Below, one piece after another: positions 1 through 7,927 of a stretch of DNA of 64,000 nt. Where the stretch lies: positions 17,511 to 81,510 of the forward strand of contig JAHLWP010000016.1 in NCBI GenBank assembly GCA_019057865.1. Reading direction: 5' to 3'. Position 1 is the first letter of the stretch. Each line of letters opens with the position of its first letter. Source of the DNA: Promethearchaeota archaeon. GTDB taxonomy: Archaea; Asgardarchaeota; Lokiarchaeia; Sigyniarchaeales; SOKP01. A program made the translations under genes and the position numbers. A model generated the notes under the pieces. That model made no database searches. It had not been told where the DNA came from and saw nothing but the letters and a program-made list of their open reading frames with translations.

Positions 1-1242
1 TTTATCTTTGCCACCCATTCGTATTCTTCCCTTTTTTCGTGTACTTATTGATTTTATAAAACTCATTTGAATCTCTTTTAATTCATCCATATCATCAATA
101 GGTAGGGGAGTAGTATGACTTGTTGGTATCTTGCTTAATCTGGCTTGACTATTTACATCATCTGCATTTTGTAATTCAGTTCCATAGATTATATTTCCCA
201 TTAATTCAAAAAAGGTTGTTTTCCCTGTTCCAGGAGGGGCAATCCAAAAAAGGTTTGGAAATATATCCAAATAATCTTTAAGTGCATAGAAAAAAGGTGA
301 AATTGCTATATATCCACTTGTTATTAATCTTACTGATAATGGCAGACTGTTATTATGGATAATTTCATAAAAGGGGGTTGTTAAATCTCCATTTGTATCT
401 ATTCCTTTCTTCTCACAAAAACTAATTATTTCTTTTTGAAAGTCATTTTCCCCATATAATTTAATATTTTTGATTCCTGGATATATTATTTTTAATTCCT
501 TATTTTGTGTAAGAAACACTCCTATTGTAGGAAACATCGAAATCGGTTCTAAATTATATTTTTTTTCATAACCTCTCAAAATAATGCTTATGAAATTTTT
601 ATATTCTTTCCCTGTTACATAGCTATAATTCCTTTTATTATCAATAAAATCTAACAAATCACTTTTAGATAAACATCTCTCTTCTGCCCCTATTTTTACT
701 TCATAAAACCTTTCCTCATTTTGAGTCAAATAAAGACATGTTAAGTCAAATGGAACATCCAAAATAGGTGTGTCAAAATTCATCTCATAGAATTCATCGG
801 TATTCTTAATTTTATATTTCTTTATTTGTCGGTATATTATCCCCCCTTTTGTGCTTAATAATTTATAAATTCCCCCTCTTGGTTTTTCTGCAACAATAAT
901 AGATAATAATGGTATTTCTTCTCCTTTCTCCTCTTCTTCTTCTTTCTCATATTTAACCACAGTTACCCTATATTGATCCCAGAGTTCATCAAAAGCTCTT
1001 TTTGGTAAAATTCCTTTTTCTGCTAAGAGATTTCTAGTATTGTTCTTACACATAATATCATTAATTCGAATTTGATGAATTAAACTAATTAAATCTGTAG
1101 TTTGAATATCATTATCAATTCTGTTGAACCACTCATATAATTCATTCCATTTGCTTGGATATGGTGTTAACTCCTCAGTTTCTTCATATATTCGTTGTAA
1201 ATATGTAGAATGTTCATACCAATTCTTTTTATTATCTGACAT
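1..1242 (-). CDS. AAA+ / superfamily-3-like ATPase of an accessory element, C-terminus cut by window edge
   Basis: About 414 residues are readable without a stop; the gene runs off the left edge. The start is ATG at 1242 behind a GAGAGGGA Shine-Dalgarno sequence and 3 bases after the stop of the upstream small zinc-finger gene. After a ~300-residue N-terminal region comes a Walker A motif, APPGTGKTTFFELM (around 180-240), and then a Walker B-like LPIDDMDEL (around 85-115). Such single-copy ATPases next to tiny genes are typical of replication helicases of plasmids and proviruses; the N-terminal region has no similarity I recognise. It is the last visible gene of a minus-strand run that starts near 2.54 kb. 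Helicase function is inference; a packaging or DUF927-type ATPase is possible. Confidence 0.6.
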   Translation of the reverse strand, partial: MSDNKKNWYEHSTYLQRIYEETEELTPYPSKWNELYEWFNRIDNDIQTTDLISLIHQIRINDIMCKNNTRNLLAEKGILPKRAFDELWDQYRVTVVKYEKEEEEEKGEEIPLLSIIVAEKPRGGIYKLLSTKGGIIYRQIKKYKIKNTDEFYEMNFDTPILDVPFDLTCLYLTQNEERFYEVKIGAEERCLSKSDLLDFIDNKRNYSYVTGKEYKNFISIILRGYEKKYNLEPISMFPTIGVFLTQNKELKIIYPGIKNIKLYGENDFQKEIISFCEKKGIDTNGDLTTPFYEIIHNNSLPLSVRLITSGYIAISPFFYALKDYLDIFPNLFWIAPPGTGKTTFFELMGNIIYGTELQNADDVNSQARLSKIPTSHTTPLPIDDMDELKEIQMSFIKSISTRKKGRIRMGGKDK

Positions 1243-1245
1243 TTT

Positions 1246-1524
1246 TTATTTCCCTCTCATTATTTTTAATATATTTTTTTCAACTTCTTTTTTCATCTCT
1301 GAAATATTGTAGATCTGTTCTTTCTTCTTTCTCTTATTCTTGGAAACATATTTTCGAATAGCTACTTCCTTCTTTTCCTCAAAGAATAAATCTTTACATA
1401 TGCTATCACAAAAGATACCATGTTTTATTCGCATTTCACAAAACAAGCATTTTCCCTTAAGGAAATCAAATGTTCCGTTAATAATATTAAGATAATTATT
1501 TTCTCTTTTCTTCTTTTTACTCAA
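1246..1524 (-). CDS. small zinc-finger protein (92 aa)
   Basis: A lysine-rich protein with cysteines spaced CLFCEM and later CDSICK in the first half, fitting a single treble-clef or ribbon-type zinc site, followed by a charged helical tail. The start is TTG at 1524 preceded by GAGGT at good spacing. It ends 3 bases before the ATPase gene, so the two are co-transcribed. The family is not recognised; DNA binding or an adaptor role for the ATPase is only a guess. Confidence 0.5.
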   Translation of the reverse strand: MSKKKKRENNYLNIINGTFDFLKGKCLFCEMRIKHGIFCDSICKDLFFEEKKEVAIRKYVSKNKRKKKEQIYNISEMKKEVEKNILKIMRGK

Positions 1525-1533
1525 TTTTAACCT

Positions 1534-1689
1534 CTACCTCTCTTTTTTTTCTTTAAATTTACAATCTCCTTTCTTGTCAAATTCAATCCGGAAATTACAA
1601 TCATTATCAATATAGTCTTCTATTTCTTCATCGTGCTTTATTTTATATTTAACCTTTTGAGGTGCTAATCTCCCATCTTTGTCGAACAT
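1534..1689 (-). CDS. hypothetical 51-aa protein
   Basis: A short ATG-initiated frame rich in D, E and K (begins MFDKDGRLAP) lying between two other small minus-strand genes with gaps of only 7-10 bases. A GGAG lies a little far upstream (about 16 nt). Tight packing in the run supports it; there is no family match and composition alone cannot prove coding. Confidence 0.35.
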   Translation of the reverse strand: MFDKDGRLAPQKVKYKIKHDEEIEDYIDNDCNFRIEFDKKGDCKFKEKKER

Positions 1690-1696
1690 CAAATTT

Positions 1697-1975
1697 TCAA
1701 TCACTCTCCAGGAATTTTTCCAAAGTGTTTTTCAATTTTTTATTTTCAAAATCTTTGGTTATTTTAAATGTGATATAAAAATTCTTTATTTTCTTAAATT
1801 CTTTTTCAATACGGATATATACATTATATCCTTTGTTTATTAGACCATAGATATATACCTTAAATCCTTCAAAAACTAAATCCTCTAATTCTTTAATATC
1901 ATAAACGGATACCTTAATCCATCTACCACTAAGAAGTGTTTTAGCTTTATCAAATTTAGAAAAATCTCGTGGCAT
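1697..1975 (-). CDS. hypothetical protein (92 aa)
   Basis: The frame is open from a TTG at 2005, but the ATG at 1975 has AAGGAG directly upstream and is the better start, giving MPRDFSKFDK at the N-terminus. The sequence alternates short strands and helices with many aromatic residues (KVYIYGLINKGYNVYIRIEK) and looks like a small alpha/beta fold. No family recognised. It is part of the accessory minus-strand run. Confidence 0.45.
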   Translation of the reverse strand: MPRDFSKFDKAKTLLSGRWIKVSVYDIKELEDLVFEGFKVYIYGLINKGYNVYIRIEKEFKKIKNFYITFKITKDFENKKLKNTLEKFLESD

Positions 1976-2085
1976 TTTCTCCTTTTTAACAGAAAAAAGG
2001 TTCAAATATTAACAAACATTAATATTCAGGGAGAAATAATCTTCATTTGAGATAAAAAATACCCTCTCTGGTGTTTTGTCTCAAA

Positions 2086-2259
2086 CTATTTCTCCTTTTT
2101 TTCTGTATTAAAACCCCTCGATTCTTTTAATTTTGAAAGATTTAATAACACAAAGTCCTGCTCCTTTTTCAAATCTTCCTCATCTTCATTTAATCGTTCC
2201 AATTTTTCAAAAAGTAAATTAAGATTAGAATAAATGATTTCTTTAATGTCTTTACTCAA
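2086..2259 (-). CDS. hypothetical 57-aa helical protein
   Basis: A TTG-initiated frame that overlaps the stop of the preceding gene (TTG lies inside ATTGAGTAA), as in translational coupling. The product is predicted helical, with leucine/charged heptads (NLNLLFEKLERLNEDEED). It ends before a ~110-base gap. No family recognised; supported by coupling and coding-like composition only. Confidence 0.35.
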   Translation of the reverse strand: MSKDIKEIIYSNLNLLFEKLERLNEDEEDLKKEQDFVLLNLSKLKESRGFNTEKKEK

Positions 2260-2536
2260 TCAGGACACCTTTCTCTTTTAACTCTGCTTCTAAAAGTTCA
2301 GAAACTTTCTTCTTAATAGTTTTATCTTCTTTTGTAGCCAAAATTTTGATTCCTTTTAGAAGCTTATATTCAACTTTAATTGTTTTTAAAGCCATATCTT
2401 TTTCTACCTCTGTTTTTAATTTTAAATTTATAGAAAATGAGTCTTTTATTCCTACATGAATAAAAAGGTTATTTTTAAAGTTTCTTAACCCGGATTCATT
2501 CTCATTTTTTTCCAATGGATTTAAAAAAGGTATCAA
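2252..2536 (-). CDS. hypothetical protein (94 aa), first gene of the accessory run
   Basis: An open frame with a TTG start at 2536; an internal ATG (MALKTIKVEY) with GAGG about 11 nt upstream could be the true start and would shorten it to about 47 residues. The C-terminal half is Lys/Glu-rich and helical. The 17-base motif GGAAATGGAAAAATTAG lies directly upstream on the coding strand and recurs at 62.2 and 63.2 kb. No family recognised. Confidence 0.35.
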   Translation of the reverse strand: MIPFLNPLEKNENESGLRNFKNNLFIHVGIKDSFSINLKLKTEVEKDMALKTIKVEYKLLKGIKILATKEDKTIKKKVSELLEAELKEKGVLIE

Positions 2537-2540
2537 ACAC

Positions 2541-2557
2541 CTAATTTTTCCATTTCC
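2541..2557 (-). repeat. copy of dispersed motif GGAAATGGAAAAATTAG
   Basis: This exact 17-mer, read on the minus strand, also occurs inside the two 95-bp direct repeats at 62180 and 63235 (plus strand). Here it sits in the 358-base gap 2537-2894, directly upstream of the accessory genes. The rest of the gap holds only AT-rich sequence and a small inverted repeat. Confidence 0.5.
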
Positions 2558-2596
2558 AATTCACTTTTTTTTCCTCCATAACCCGCTAGAGGCAGA

Positions 2597-2615
2597 TAGG
2601 TAAGGCACCTACCTA
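2597..2615. repeat. inverted repeat TAGGTA-N7-TACCTA
   Basis: Perfect 6-bp arms with a 7-base spacer in the gap between eS27 and the accessory genes. It could be a hairpin, an operator or a junction remnant; nothing decides between these. Confidence 0.4.
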
Positions 2616-2894
2616 ATAAAAATAAAAATAGTTTTAGACGATACCTTTTATTCTAATTCTCTTATACCCCTTATATTATTTATATTTGATCCTAAAAATT
2701 CCTTTTTAATTTATTAACTAGGTAATTAAAACAAGAAAAGAATAGTTTCTATTGATATTTCATATATATTATATATCTTTCTTGGTATGAAACAATGGTT
2801 TCACGAAAATATTAAAATAATATAGGATGGTTACATCAGAATTGAAATTTTTATTAATTCCTAAGACATAAAAGCTTTATTATTCAAAAGAAAT

Positions 2895-3101
2895 TCAAGA
2901 AAGAACTTCCAATATCTTAGTAAGAATACGAGCTTTACCGCCTGTGGATTGCAGTAAAGTTTTTCCGCATACTAAACATTCAACATCAGTAGCAGAACAT
3001 CCAAAAATAATTTGCTGATTTCCACAATTTAAGCACTTCACACGTAAAAATCTAGATTTTGGCTGTGGAATAATTGCCTTTTCTTCTCTTTTATGAACCA
3101 T
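2895..3101 (-). CDS. rps27e: ribosomal protein eS27
   Basis: 68 residues, normal for archaeal eS27, a zinc-ribbon protein of the small subunit. The two cysteine pairs are visible as CLNC and CLVC (around residues 23-45), with the family sequence [16 protein letters not shown]. It lies 14 bases after eL42, the usual archaeal pair. In many archaea aIF2-alpha and Nop10 follow; here the conserved operon stops and an accessory region begins after a 358-base gap. Confidence 0.95.
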   Translation of the reverse strand: MVHKREEKAIIPQPKSRFLRVKCLNCGNQQIIFGCSATDVECLVCGKTLLQSTGGKARILTKILEVLS

Positions 3102-3115
3102 TTAATTCACGCTTT

Positions 3116-3397
3116 TTATACTTCTTGTAGTTCGAGTCGTTTTACACGATAAGATTTTGCATAATGTTTTTTGCCACATTCAGAGCATTCCAAAAGGGGC
3201 GTTGTTCTTTTGTTAATCTTTACATTTTTATGAAAGATTTCTTTTGGGAAACTTCCGTATCCCGCTTTTTTGCGTTCTAATCTTCGCCTACCCTGATTTA
3301 ACATACGTTCCTTGCCTTTTTTATAGATTGTGACATTATGTTTTGTATGTATTCTACAGGTTGGGCAGTATCTATTCATTGACCGAGGGTATTTCAA
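3116..3397 (-). CDS. rpl44e: ribosomal protein eL42 (L44e)
   Basis: 93 residues, full length for archaeal eL42, which sits at the large-subunit E site. Zinc ligands are CPTC near the N-terminus and CSEC near residue 72, and GRRRLERKKAGYGS is the family core. The start is a TTG at 3397, giving MKYPRSMNRYCPTC, which matches the usual MKxPK start better than the internal ATG. First gene of a two-gene ribosomal operon with eS27, divergent from pyrB. Confidence 0.95.
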   Translation of the reverse strand: MKYPRSMNRYCPTCRIHTKHNVTIYKKGKERMLNQGRRRLERKKAGYGSFPKEIFHKNVKINKRTTPLLECSECGKKHYAKSYRVKRLELQEV

Positions 3398-3540
3398 TAT
3401 TCACTGACCTTAATATCTAATTAACTTAGGTAGTTATTTATGAATTTTAAATTTTATTAGTTCTCTTTCTTTCTTATAAACTTCTACTATTTAATAAAAA
3501 ATGTTTTAAATCTTATTTACATAATTTTAATAAAACCATA

Positions 3541-4479
3541 TTGATAAGAATTTTGAAGTTTAAAGAGAAATTTAGTAAAGGAATAATAAGTGCTAAGCAA
3601 TTTGATAGGGAAGATATTGATTATATCTTAAAAAAAGCTAAAGAAATGATTCAAATTAAAAATTCTAATATTCTTAAAGGAAAAATCTTAGCAACATTAT
3701 TTTTTGAACCCTCAACCCGTACTCGTCTCAGTTTTGAATCTGCAATGTATAGATTAGGAGGTAATATAATAGGATTCCATTCTGGAGATGTTTCCTCTAT
3801 CAAAAAAGGAGAAAGCATTGCCGATACAATAAGAACGGTTGAAAATTATAGTGACTGTATAGTGATGAGACACAGCCTCGAAGGAGCTGCTCGAATGGCA
3901 GCAAAATTCGCAAACGTCCCGATAATTAATGCAGGGTCAGGAAGTGGTGAACATCCTACTCAAGCATTATTAGATCTATTAACTATAATTAAAGAGGTTG
4001 GATCTTTAGATGGCTTAAATATTGGTATAATGGGTGATCTTAAGTATGGTCGTACAGTTCACTCACTTTCAATTTTACTCTCTAATTTTGAAGTAAATAT
4101 CTATTTCATAAGCCCTAAGGAGCTTAGAATGAGAAATAGAGATAAAGATTTTTTAAGACAACGACAAGTAAAATATAAAGAAATTACTAAATATCGTTTG
4201 ATTCTAAGTGTGTTAGATGTTCTTTATATGACACGAATTCAAAAAGAAAGATTCATTGATTTGGAAGAATATGAAAAGGTTAAGGATATATATGTTTTTA
4301 GAAAAGAGGATCTTGATGACACTAAAAATGGATTTAGATTATTACATCCTTTACCCCGTGTTTCCGAAATTTCACCAAAAGTAGACAGTTCTGAGAAAAC
4401 AATTTACTTTAAACAAGCATTTTACGGAATCCCAATGAGAAAAGCACTTTTAGCAGAATTGATGTCAGATAAAAGCTGA
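3541..4479 (+). CDS. pyrB: aspartate carbamoyltransferase catalytic subunit
   Basis: 312 residues. Catalyses carbamoyl phosphate + aspartate to N-carbamoylaspartate, the committed step of pyrimidine synthesis, in the cytosol as a trimer. The carbamoyl-phosphate motif FFEPSTRTRLSFESAM (residues ~59-74), HPTQALLDL (~140) and LHPLPRVSEI (~275) are intact. The start is TTG with no clear Shine-Dalgarno sequence, so a leaderless transcript is possible. The regulatory chain PyrI is not adjacent, unlike in many archaea. Divergent from the eL42 gene. Confidence 0.95.
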   Translation: MIRILKFKEKFSKGIISAKQFDREDIDYILKKAKEMIQIKNSNILKGKILATLFFEPSTRTRLSFESAMYRLGGNIIGFHSGDVSSIKKGESIADTIRTVENYSDCIVMRHSLEGAARMAAKFANVPIINAGSGSGEHPTQALLDLLTIIKEVGSLDGLNIGIMGDLKYGRTVHSLSILLSNFEVNIYFISPKELRMRNRDKDFLRQRQVKYKEITKYRLILSVLDVLYMTRIQKERFIDLEEYEKVKDIYVFRKEDLDDTKNGFRLLHPLPRVSEISPKVDSSEKTIYFKQAFYGIPMRKALLAELMSDKS

Positions 4480-4502
4480 GAAATCTCTCTATTTATTATA
4501 TT

Positions 4503-6479
4503 CTAAATTTTAATCCTTTTCTGTATAAAAATCGCTTCTAATTCAGATTTGAATAGATTAGATAAACGCTCTTTTATTGATGTCCCATTGATATCAATAT
4601 ATTCATCAAATATAATTCCTCCGTTGATAACTTTTTCAAATTTTTTAAATAAATTAACTCTTTTAGCTAAAGATAACTTTGAATTGTGTCTAATAATGCA
4701 TGATGAATATTTATATGGCATATCACTTCTTAGAGTTGTTCCATTATGCCACGCATTATTTAAATATGTATCATTATGAGGTTGGCTTAAAATATAATAA
4801 TTGTTCTCTTCTTGATTTTTTTCTCTAATTAATTTTTTCATGAAAGTTAAGATCCTTAAAGCAAATTCTTCACTATTTCTTAATTTATCAAGCTCTATTC
4901 CACAATGATTCAAAATTGCTTCATTTAAACCAAAAAAACTTACAGATTTGATTGTATTCTGATAAAAATCATCTTCAATTTTTCCAAAAAAATCATAAAT
5001 CAAACGTTTCCAACCATTTAAAGAATTTAATTTCTTTTCTATTAACGATTCTTTATGTTTAAATAAATCAAAAACACAACTCATTTTGTCAAATAGTAAA
5101 TCTAGGAATAAATCATCATTTCGATTTGCCTTTACTGATATTGAGTGTAAATTAATTAAAATTTTATCTAAAATTATCTGATTTTTACTAGAATTTTTAA
5201 TTTTAATTAAAGCAGAATTTAGAAAATTTGAGGAATTATAGTTGTAAAAGCAAATATTATTATTTTTTAAAATAGGTATTATATCTTCTAAAAAAATATT
5301 TTCTAAATTTGAAGTATTTAATTTTGAATAATCAAATATTATAAAAGGTTTAACATTATTATCAATTTCTTTTCCTCTTATTTTATAATTCAAAAATTCT
5401 TTATCAACTTTGAATTGATTTAAAAATAAATCAGTTGAATCCTTAAAATCATGATAGTTAAACTCAAAAGTTAAACTATGTCTCAGATCTTCAAAAGAAT
5501 TGTTAAAATTGAGAATTTGGGATTTCAAAATATCAATAAAGTATAACATTTTCTCATGGGAATTCATATAAGAAAGAAAATTTTTGTTGAATTCACCTAA
5601 TACTAAATCTTGAGAGAAATAAGGCTTAAAATTATGTAAAAGATCAGTAAAACGTAGAATTAAGTTAATTAAATCTCTAGAATTGGTTAATTTACTCGAG
5701 GAATTCAAATTTCTTTTAATAAGCACCTCTAGTACTGAGTTTGTATTTAAATATAAGCTTAAAGGTCTCAAACTCCAATAATTTAAGTGCAGTAGAGCTA
5801 TTTCTCCTGTTAAATATAAATCAGCTAGATTTTTTGGTAATAAGTTCAAGAGTAAAAATTGCTCAGAAACGTCAGATCCTAATTCCTTTATGAACTTGTC
5901 AGGATTAATATTGCTGCCTTCTGAGTTAAATAATTTAAATACTTCAAATGGAGGTGTTCCTAAACGAGTTAATTTATGTCTTACTTCTTCAAATCCATTT
6001 TCTAATAATATTGCATTAATATATTCACGCATTAAAGGAGCAGTTAGATATTCAATATTAGTCTTCGAAAGGCGCTCTTCAACTTCGTGAGCAATTTGTT
6101 TAGCTATAAAAGATTCCATTCCGCCTTCGTTTATGAGATATTCCTCAATTTTATTTATATCAAATATTTCTTTCGAATATTTAGATGTTCTAATCATTTT
6201 TACCCTATTTTTTTCCACTAAGATCTGTTCAATAGATAATACACTATCTAATATCTGCTTACCTAAAACTGTAATATAATATCCGTCTTCAGAAGATTCT
6301 ATTAATTTACAGTCTTTTAAGGCATTTAAATGAAATGAGAAATTTACAGATGTATTATTACAATTAATAACTTCTTTTTGAAGTCGTGAAAATGAAATAG
6401 GTTCTTTAATTTTTTTTAGTTTCTTTAAAATATCTATTCTAATTTTTTGCCCTAAGGTTTTTAATTGTTTTTCTAACAT
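4503..6479 (-). CDS. winged-helix + ATP-cone + NrdD-like protein without radical site; putative dNTP-sensing regulator
   Basis: 658 residues. Residues 1-85 form an ArsR-type winged helix (SFSRLQKEVINCNNTSVNFSFHL). Residues ~94-190 are an ATP-cone like that of NrdR and RNR (FDINKIEEYLINEGG to LTRLGTPPFEVF). The remainder follows class III ribonucleotide reductase NrdD: GEIALLHLNYWSLRPLSLYL, then INLHSISVKANRN where NrdD has INLPRIA, then FFGLNEAI. The cysteines expected near HDLR and in the MGCR loop are replaced, and the protein ends just before the Cys4 zinc site and the glycyl-radical RVxGY loop. Catalysis is therefore very unlikely; an NrdR-like nucleotide-sensing repressor is inferred. 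Convergent with pyrB; ATG start; ~240 bases of untranslated upstream sequence. Confidence 0.75.
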   Translation of the reverse strand: MLEKQLKTLGQKIRIDILKKLKKIKEPISFSRLQKEVINCNNTSVNFSFHLNALKDCKLIESSEDGYYITVLGKQILDSVLSIEQILVEKNRVKMIRTSKYSKEIFDINKIEEYLINEGGMESFIAKQIAHEVEERLSKTNIEYLTAPLMREYINAILLENGFEEVRHKLTRLGTPPFEVFKLFNSEGSNINPDKFIKELGSDVSEQFLLLNLLPKNLADLYLTGEIALLHLNYWSLRPLSLYLNTNSVLEVLIKRNLNSSSKLTNSRDLINLILRFTDLLHNFKPYFSQDLVLGEFNKNFLSYMNSHEKMLYFIDILKSQILNFNNSFEDLRHSLTFEFNYHDFKDSTDLFLNQFKVDKEFLNYKIRGKEIDNNVKPFIIFDYSKLNTSNLENIFLEDIIPILKNNNICFYNYNSSNFLNSALIKIKNSSKNQIILDKILINLHSISVKANRNDDLFLDLLFDKMSCVFDLFKHKESLIEKKLNSLNGWKRLIYDFFGKIEDDFYQNTIKSVSFFGLNEAILNHCGIELDKLRNSEEFALRILTFMKKLIREKNQEENNYYILSQPHNDTYLNNAWHNGTTLRSDMPYKYSSCIIRHNSKLSLAKRVNLFKKFEKVINGGIIFDEYIDINGTSIKERLSNLFKSELEAIFIQKRIKI

Positions 6480-6716
6480 ATTTTATTTTTTGTCGGAATC
6501 AATTTTAAATATAGATATAGTTTTATACCTTTAACGCTGCTTATCTAAATAATATGTTTATCAATTATATAAAAATTCGGGAATTTTCCATTGCTTTAAT
6601 AAAAAAAGATAATATGTAGGTGATATTGAAACTTATAGTAAGAGATTTGGTGATCTTTAATTTTAAAATTTTTTTTATATTTAGAATTAGTTATTTGTTA
6701 AAAATTTTAAAAAAAG

Positions 6717-7334
6717 TTATCGTGCCGAAACAGCAATTCTCTCAATTTCATCCTTTCGTTTTACTGCTCTAGATTCTTGACTATTTTGTGCTGCTAAAAT
6801 TAATTCTTGAGCTATATTTTCTTCAAACATTCTTTCATTCCCATGGGATCTAGCACCAATTGCTTGAACGAGATATTTTATAGCTAAGTCAACTCGGCGC
6901 TGGGGCGCGATATCTACTGCTGAAGCATATGATATCCCTCCTCGAGCGATTTTGGTTGTTTCCTCTCTTGGAGCAGTATTAACAACTGCGTCAACTAAAA
7001 CTTGAACCGGATTTTGACCTGTTTTTAACTCTATTAATGTAAATGCATCTTTCAGGCCTTTTATTAGTTTATTCTTTTTTCCAGAAGTATGTGAACTCTT
7101 ATGTCCTTTTATTCTGCTTCCGATAAAACCAGGAGAGAGCAATCTATTGGTGAATCGTTCAATTATTGAGACTCGTGAGCTTTTCCAGAAACGCCTATGC
7201 TCATGACGACCTGCTGAATGTGGTATTATGATGGTTTTTAGATTAATATATTTCTCAAGCGTAAAATCGTTTAACTCGATGTTTTCAAATGACCATTTAT
7301 TAAATAACTTGATCTCAGATTTGCTTTTACTCAT
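6717..7334 (-). CDS. rps7: ribosomal protein uS7
   Basis: 205 residues, archaeal length. uS7 nucleates the 30S head. Family signatures: RFTNRLLSPGF, TGQNPVQVLVDAVVNTAPREETTKIARGGISYASAVDIAPQRRVD in two blocks, and a basic C-terminus. Last gene of the rpoA1-rpoA2-rpl30e-nusA-rps12-rps7 order. The EF-1-alpha and uS10 genes that commonly follow are absent; the NrdD-like gene follows after ~240 bases. Confidence 0.95.
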   Translation of the reverse strand: MSKSKSEIKLFNKWSFENIELNDFTLEKYINLKTIIIPHSAGRHEHRRFWKSSRVSIIERFTNRLLSPGFIGSRIKGHKSSHTSGKKNKLIKGLKDAFTLIELKTGQNPVQVLVDAVVNTAPREETTKIARGGISYASAVDIAPQRRVDLAIKYLVQAIGARSHGNERMFEENIAQELILAAQNSQESRAVKRKDEIERIAVSAR

Positions 7335-7346
7335 TATCTATTACCT

Positions 7347-7823
7347 CTATCTAAGTGGCTTTTCTTTCTTACCAGTTAAAAGTGCTTGTAGGCTCACACC
7401 ATTTACTTTTACAACTCTCCACCTTACTCCAGGGAGATCACCGATAGCTCTCCCTTTAGCTCCACCAATACCTTCTAATAGAACACGATCATGCTCATCA
7501 ATAAAATTAAGCGCTCCATCTCTAGACATTATTAGAACTTAATAATGTACTCCAGGTAGAAACGCTGTAATAGTCTTTCCATTTTTCTTTAATTGTACGC
7601 GTACACACTTCCGAATAGCTGAATTGGGTTGTTTACTCTCCCGACCAACTTTCTGTAGCACGATACCTAGGGCTTGTGGAGCTCCTTCTAAGGGATCAAC
7701 CTTCTGTTTTAATTTGAGCTTTTTCCTTTTATATTTTGATTTAGACCAGCGAAATCTTCTTCGATTTTTTCTTAATTGTCGTGCGGCGTATAATCCTTTT
7801 GGTTTTCCTATTTTGAACACCAA
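7347..7823 (-). CDS. rps12: ribosomal protein uS12, interrupted by a 30-nt BHB-type intron
   Basis: Decoding-site protein uS12. Read directly, the gene gives a 94-residue piece (7539-7823, ending [10 protein letters not shown] then TAA) and a 60-residue piece (7347-7529, starting MSRDGALNF). Removing 7520-7549 joins exon 1 (7823-7550) to exon 2 (7519-7347) in frame as a 148-residue protein with the family motif [14 protein letters not shown], and [13 protein letters not shown] upstream. Archaeal uS12 is about 147 residues with PGDGA at this point. The start is TTG at 7823. The alternative is two polypeptides made by stop and restart at the ATG 9 bases after TAA; the precise fit of the splice product argues against it. 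Confidence 0.85.
7520..7549 (-). other. predicted 30-nt archaeal bulge-helix-bulge intron in rps12
   Basis: Minus-strand RNA folds as: outer helix UUCUA (7561-7557) with UGGAG (7518-7514); central 4-bp helix CUGG (7555-7552) with CUAG (7525-7522), one G.U; 5' bulge AGU (7551-7549); inner 9-bp helix (7548-7540 with 7534-7526) capped by AGUUC; 3' bulge AGA (7521-7519). tRNA-splicing endonuclease normally cuts after the second base of each 3-nt bulge; here that is AG^U and AG^A, which removes exactly 30 nt and recreates the uS12 consensus. C7556 is unpaired. The TAA stop and the ATG restart both lie in the insert. Confidence 0.75.
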
Positions 7824-7927
7824 ATAACAATATTTTAATTATATTATAATGTGAGAAAATATCTCATAGAACTTAAAATTTATGAATATTATAAATATCT
7901 TAAATAGAAAAGAATGAGTTCTTCTGA

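Noticed and set aside
1803..1816. TCAATACGGA inside the small gene at 1697-1975 as another repeat copy
   Set aside because: Only 10 bases match and they lie inside a coding frame; consistent with chance.
7520..7549. T4 gene 60-like translational bypass in rps12 (GGA before the stop, hairpin, GGA after)
   Set aside because: Landing on the downstream GGA would delete Asp-Gly from the conserved PGDGA loop, whereas BHB excision restores it exactly.
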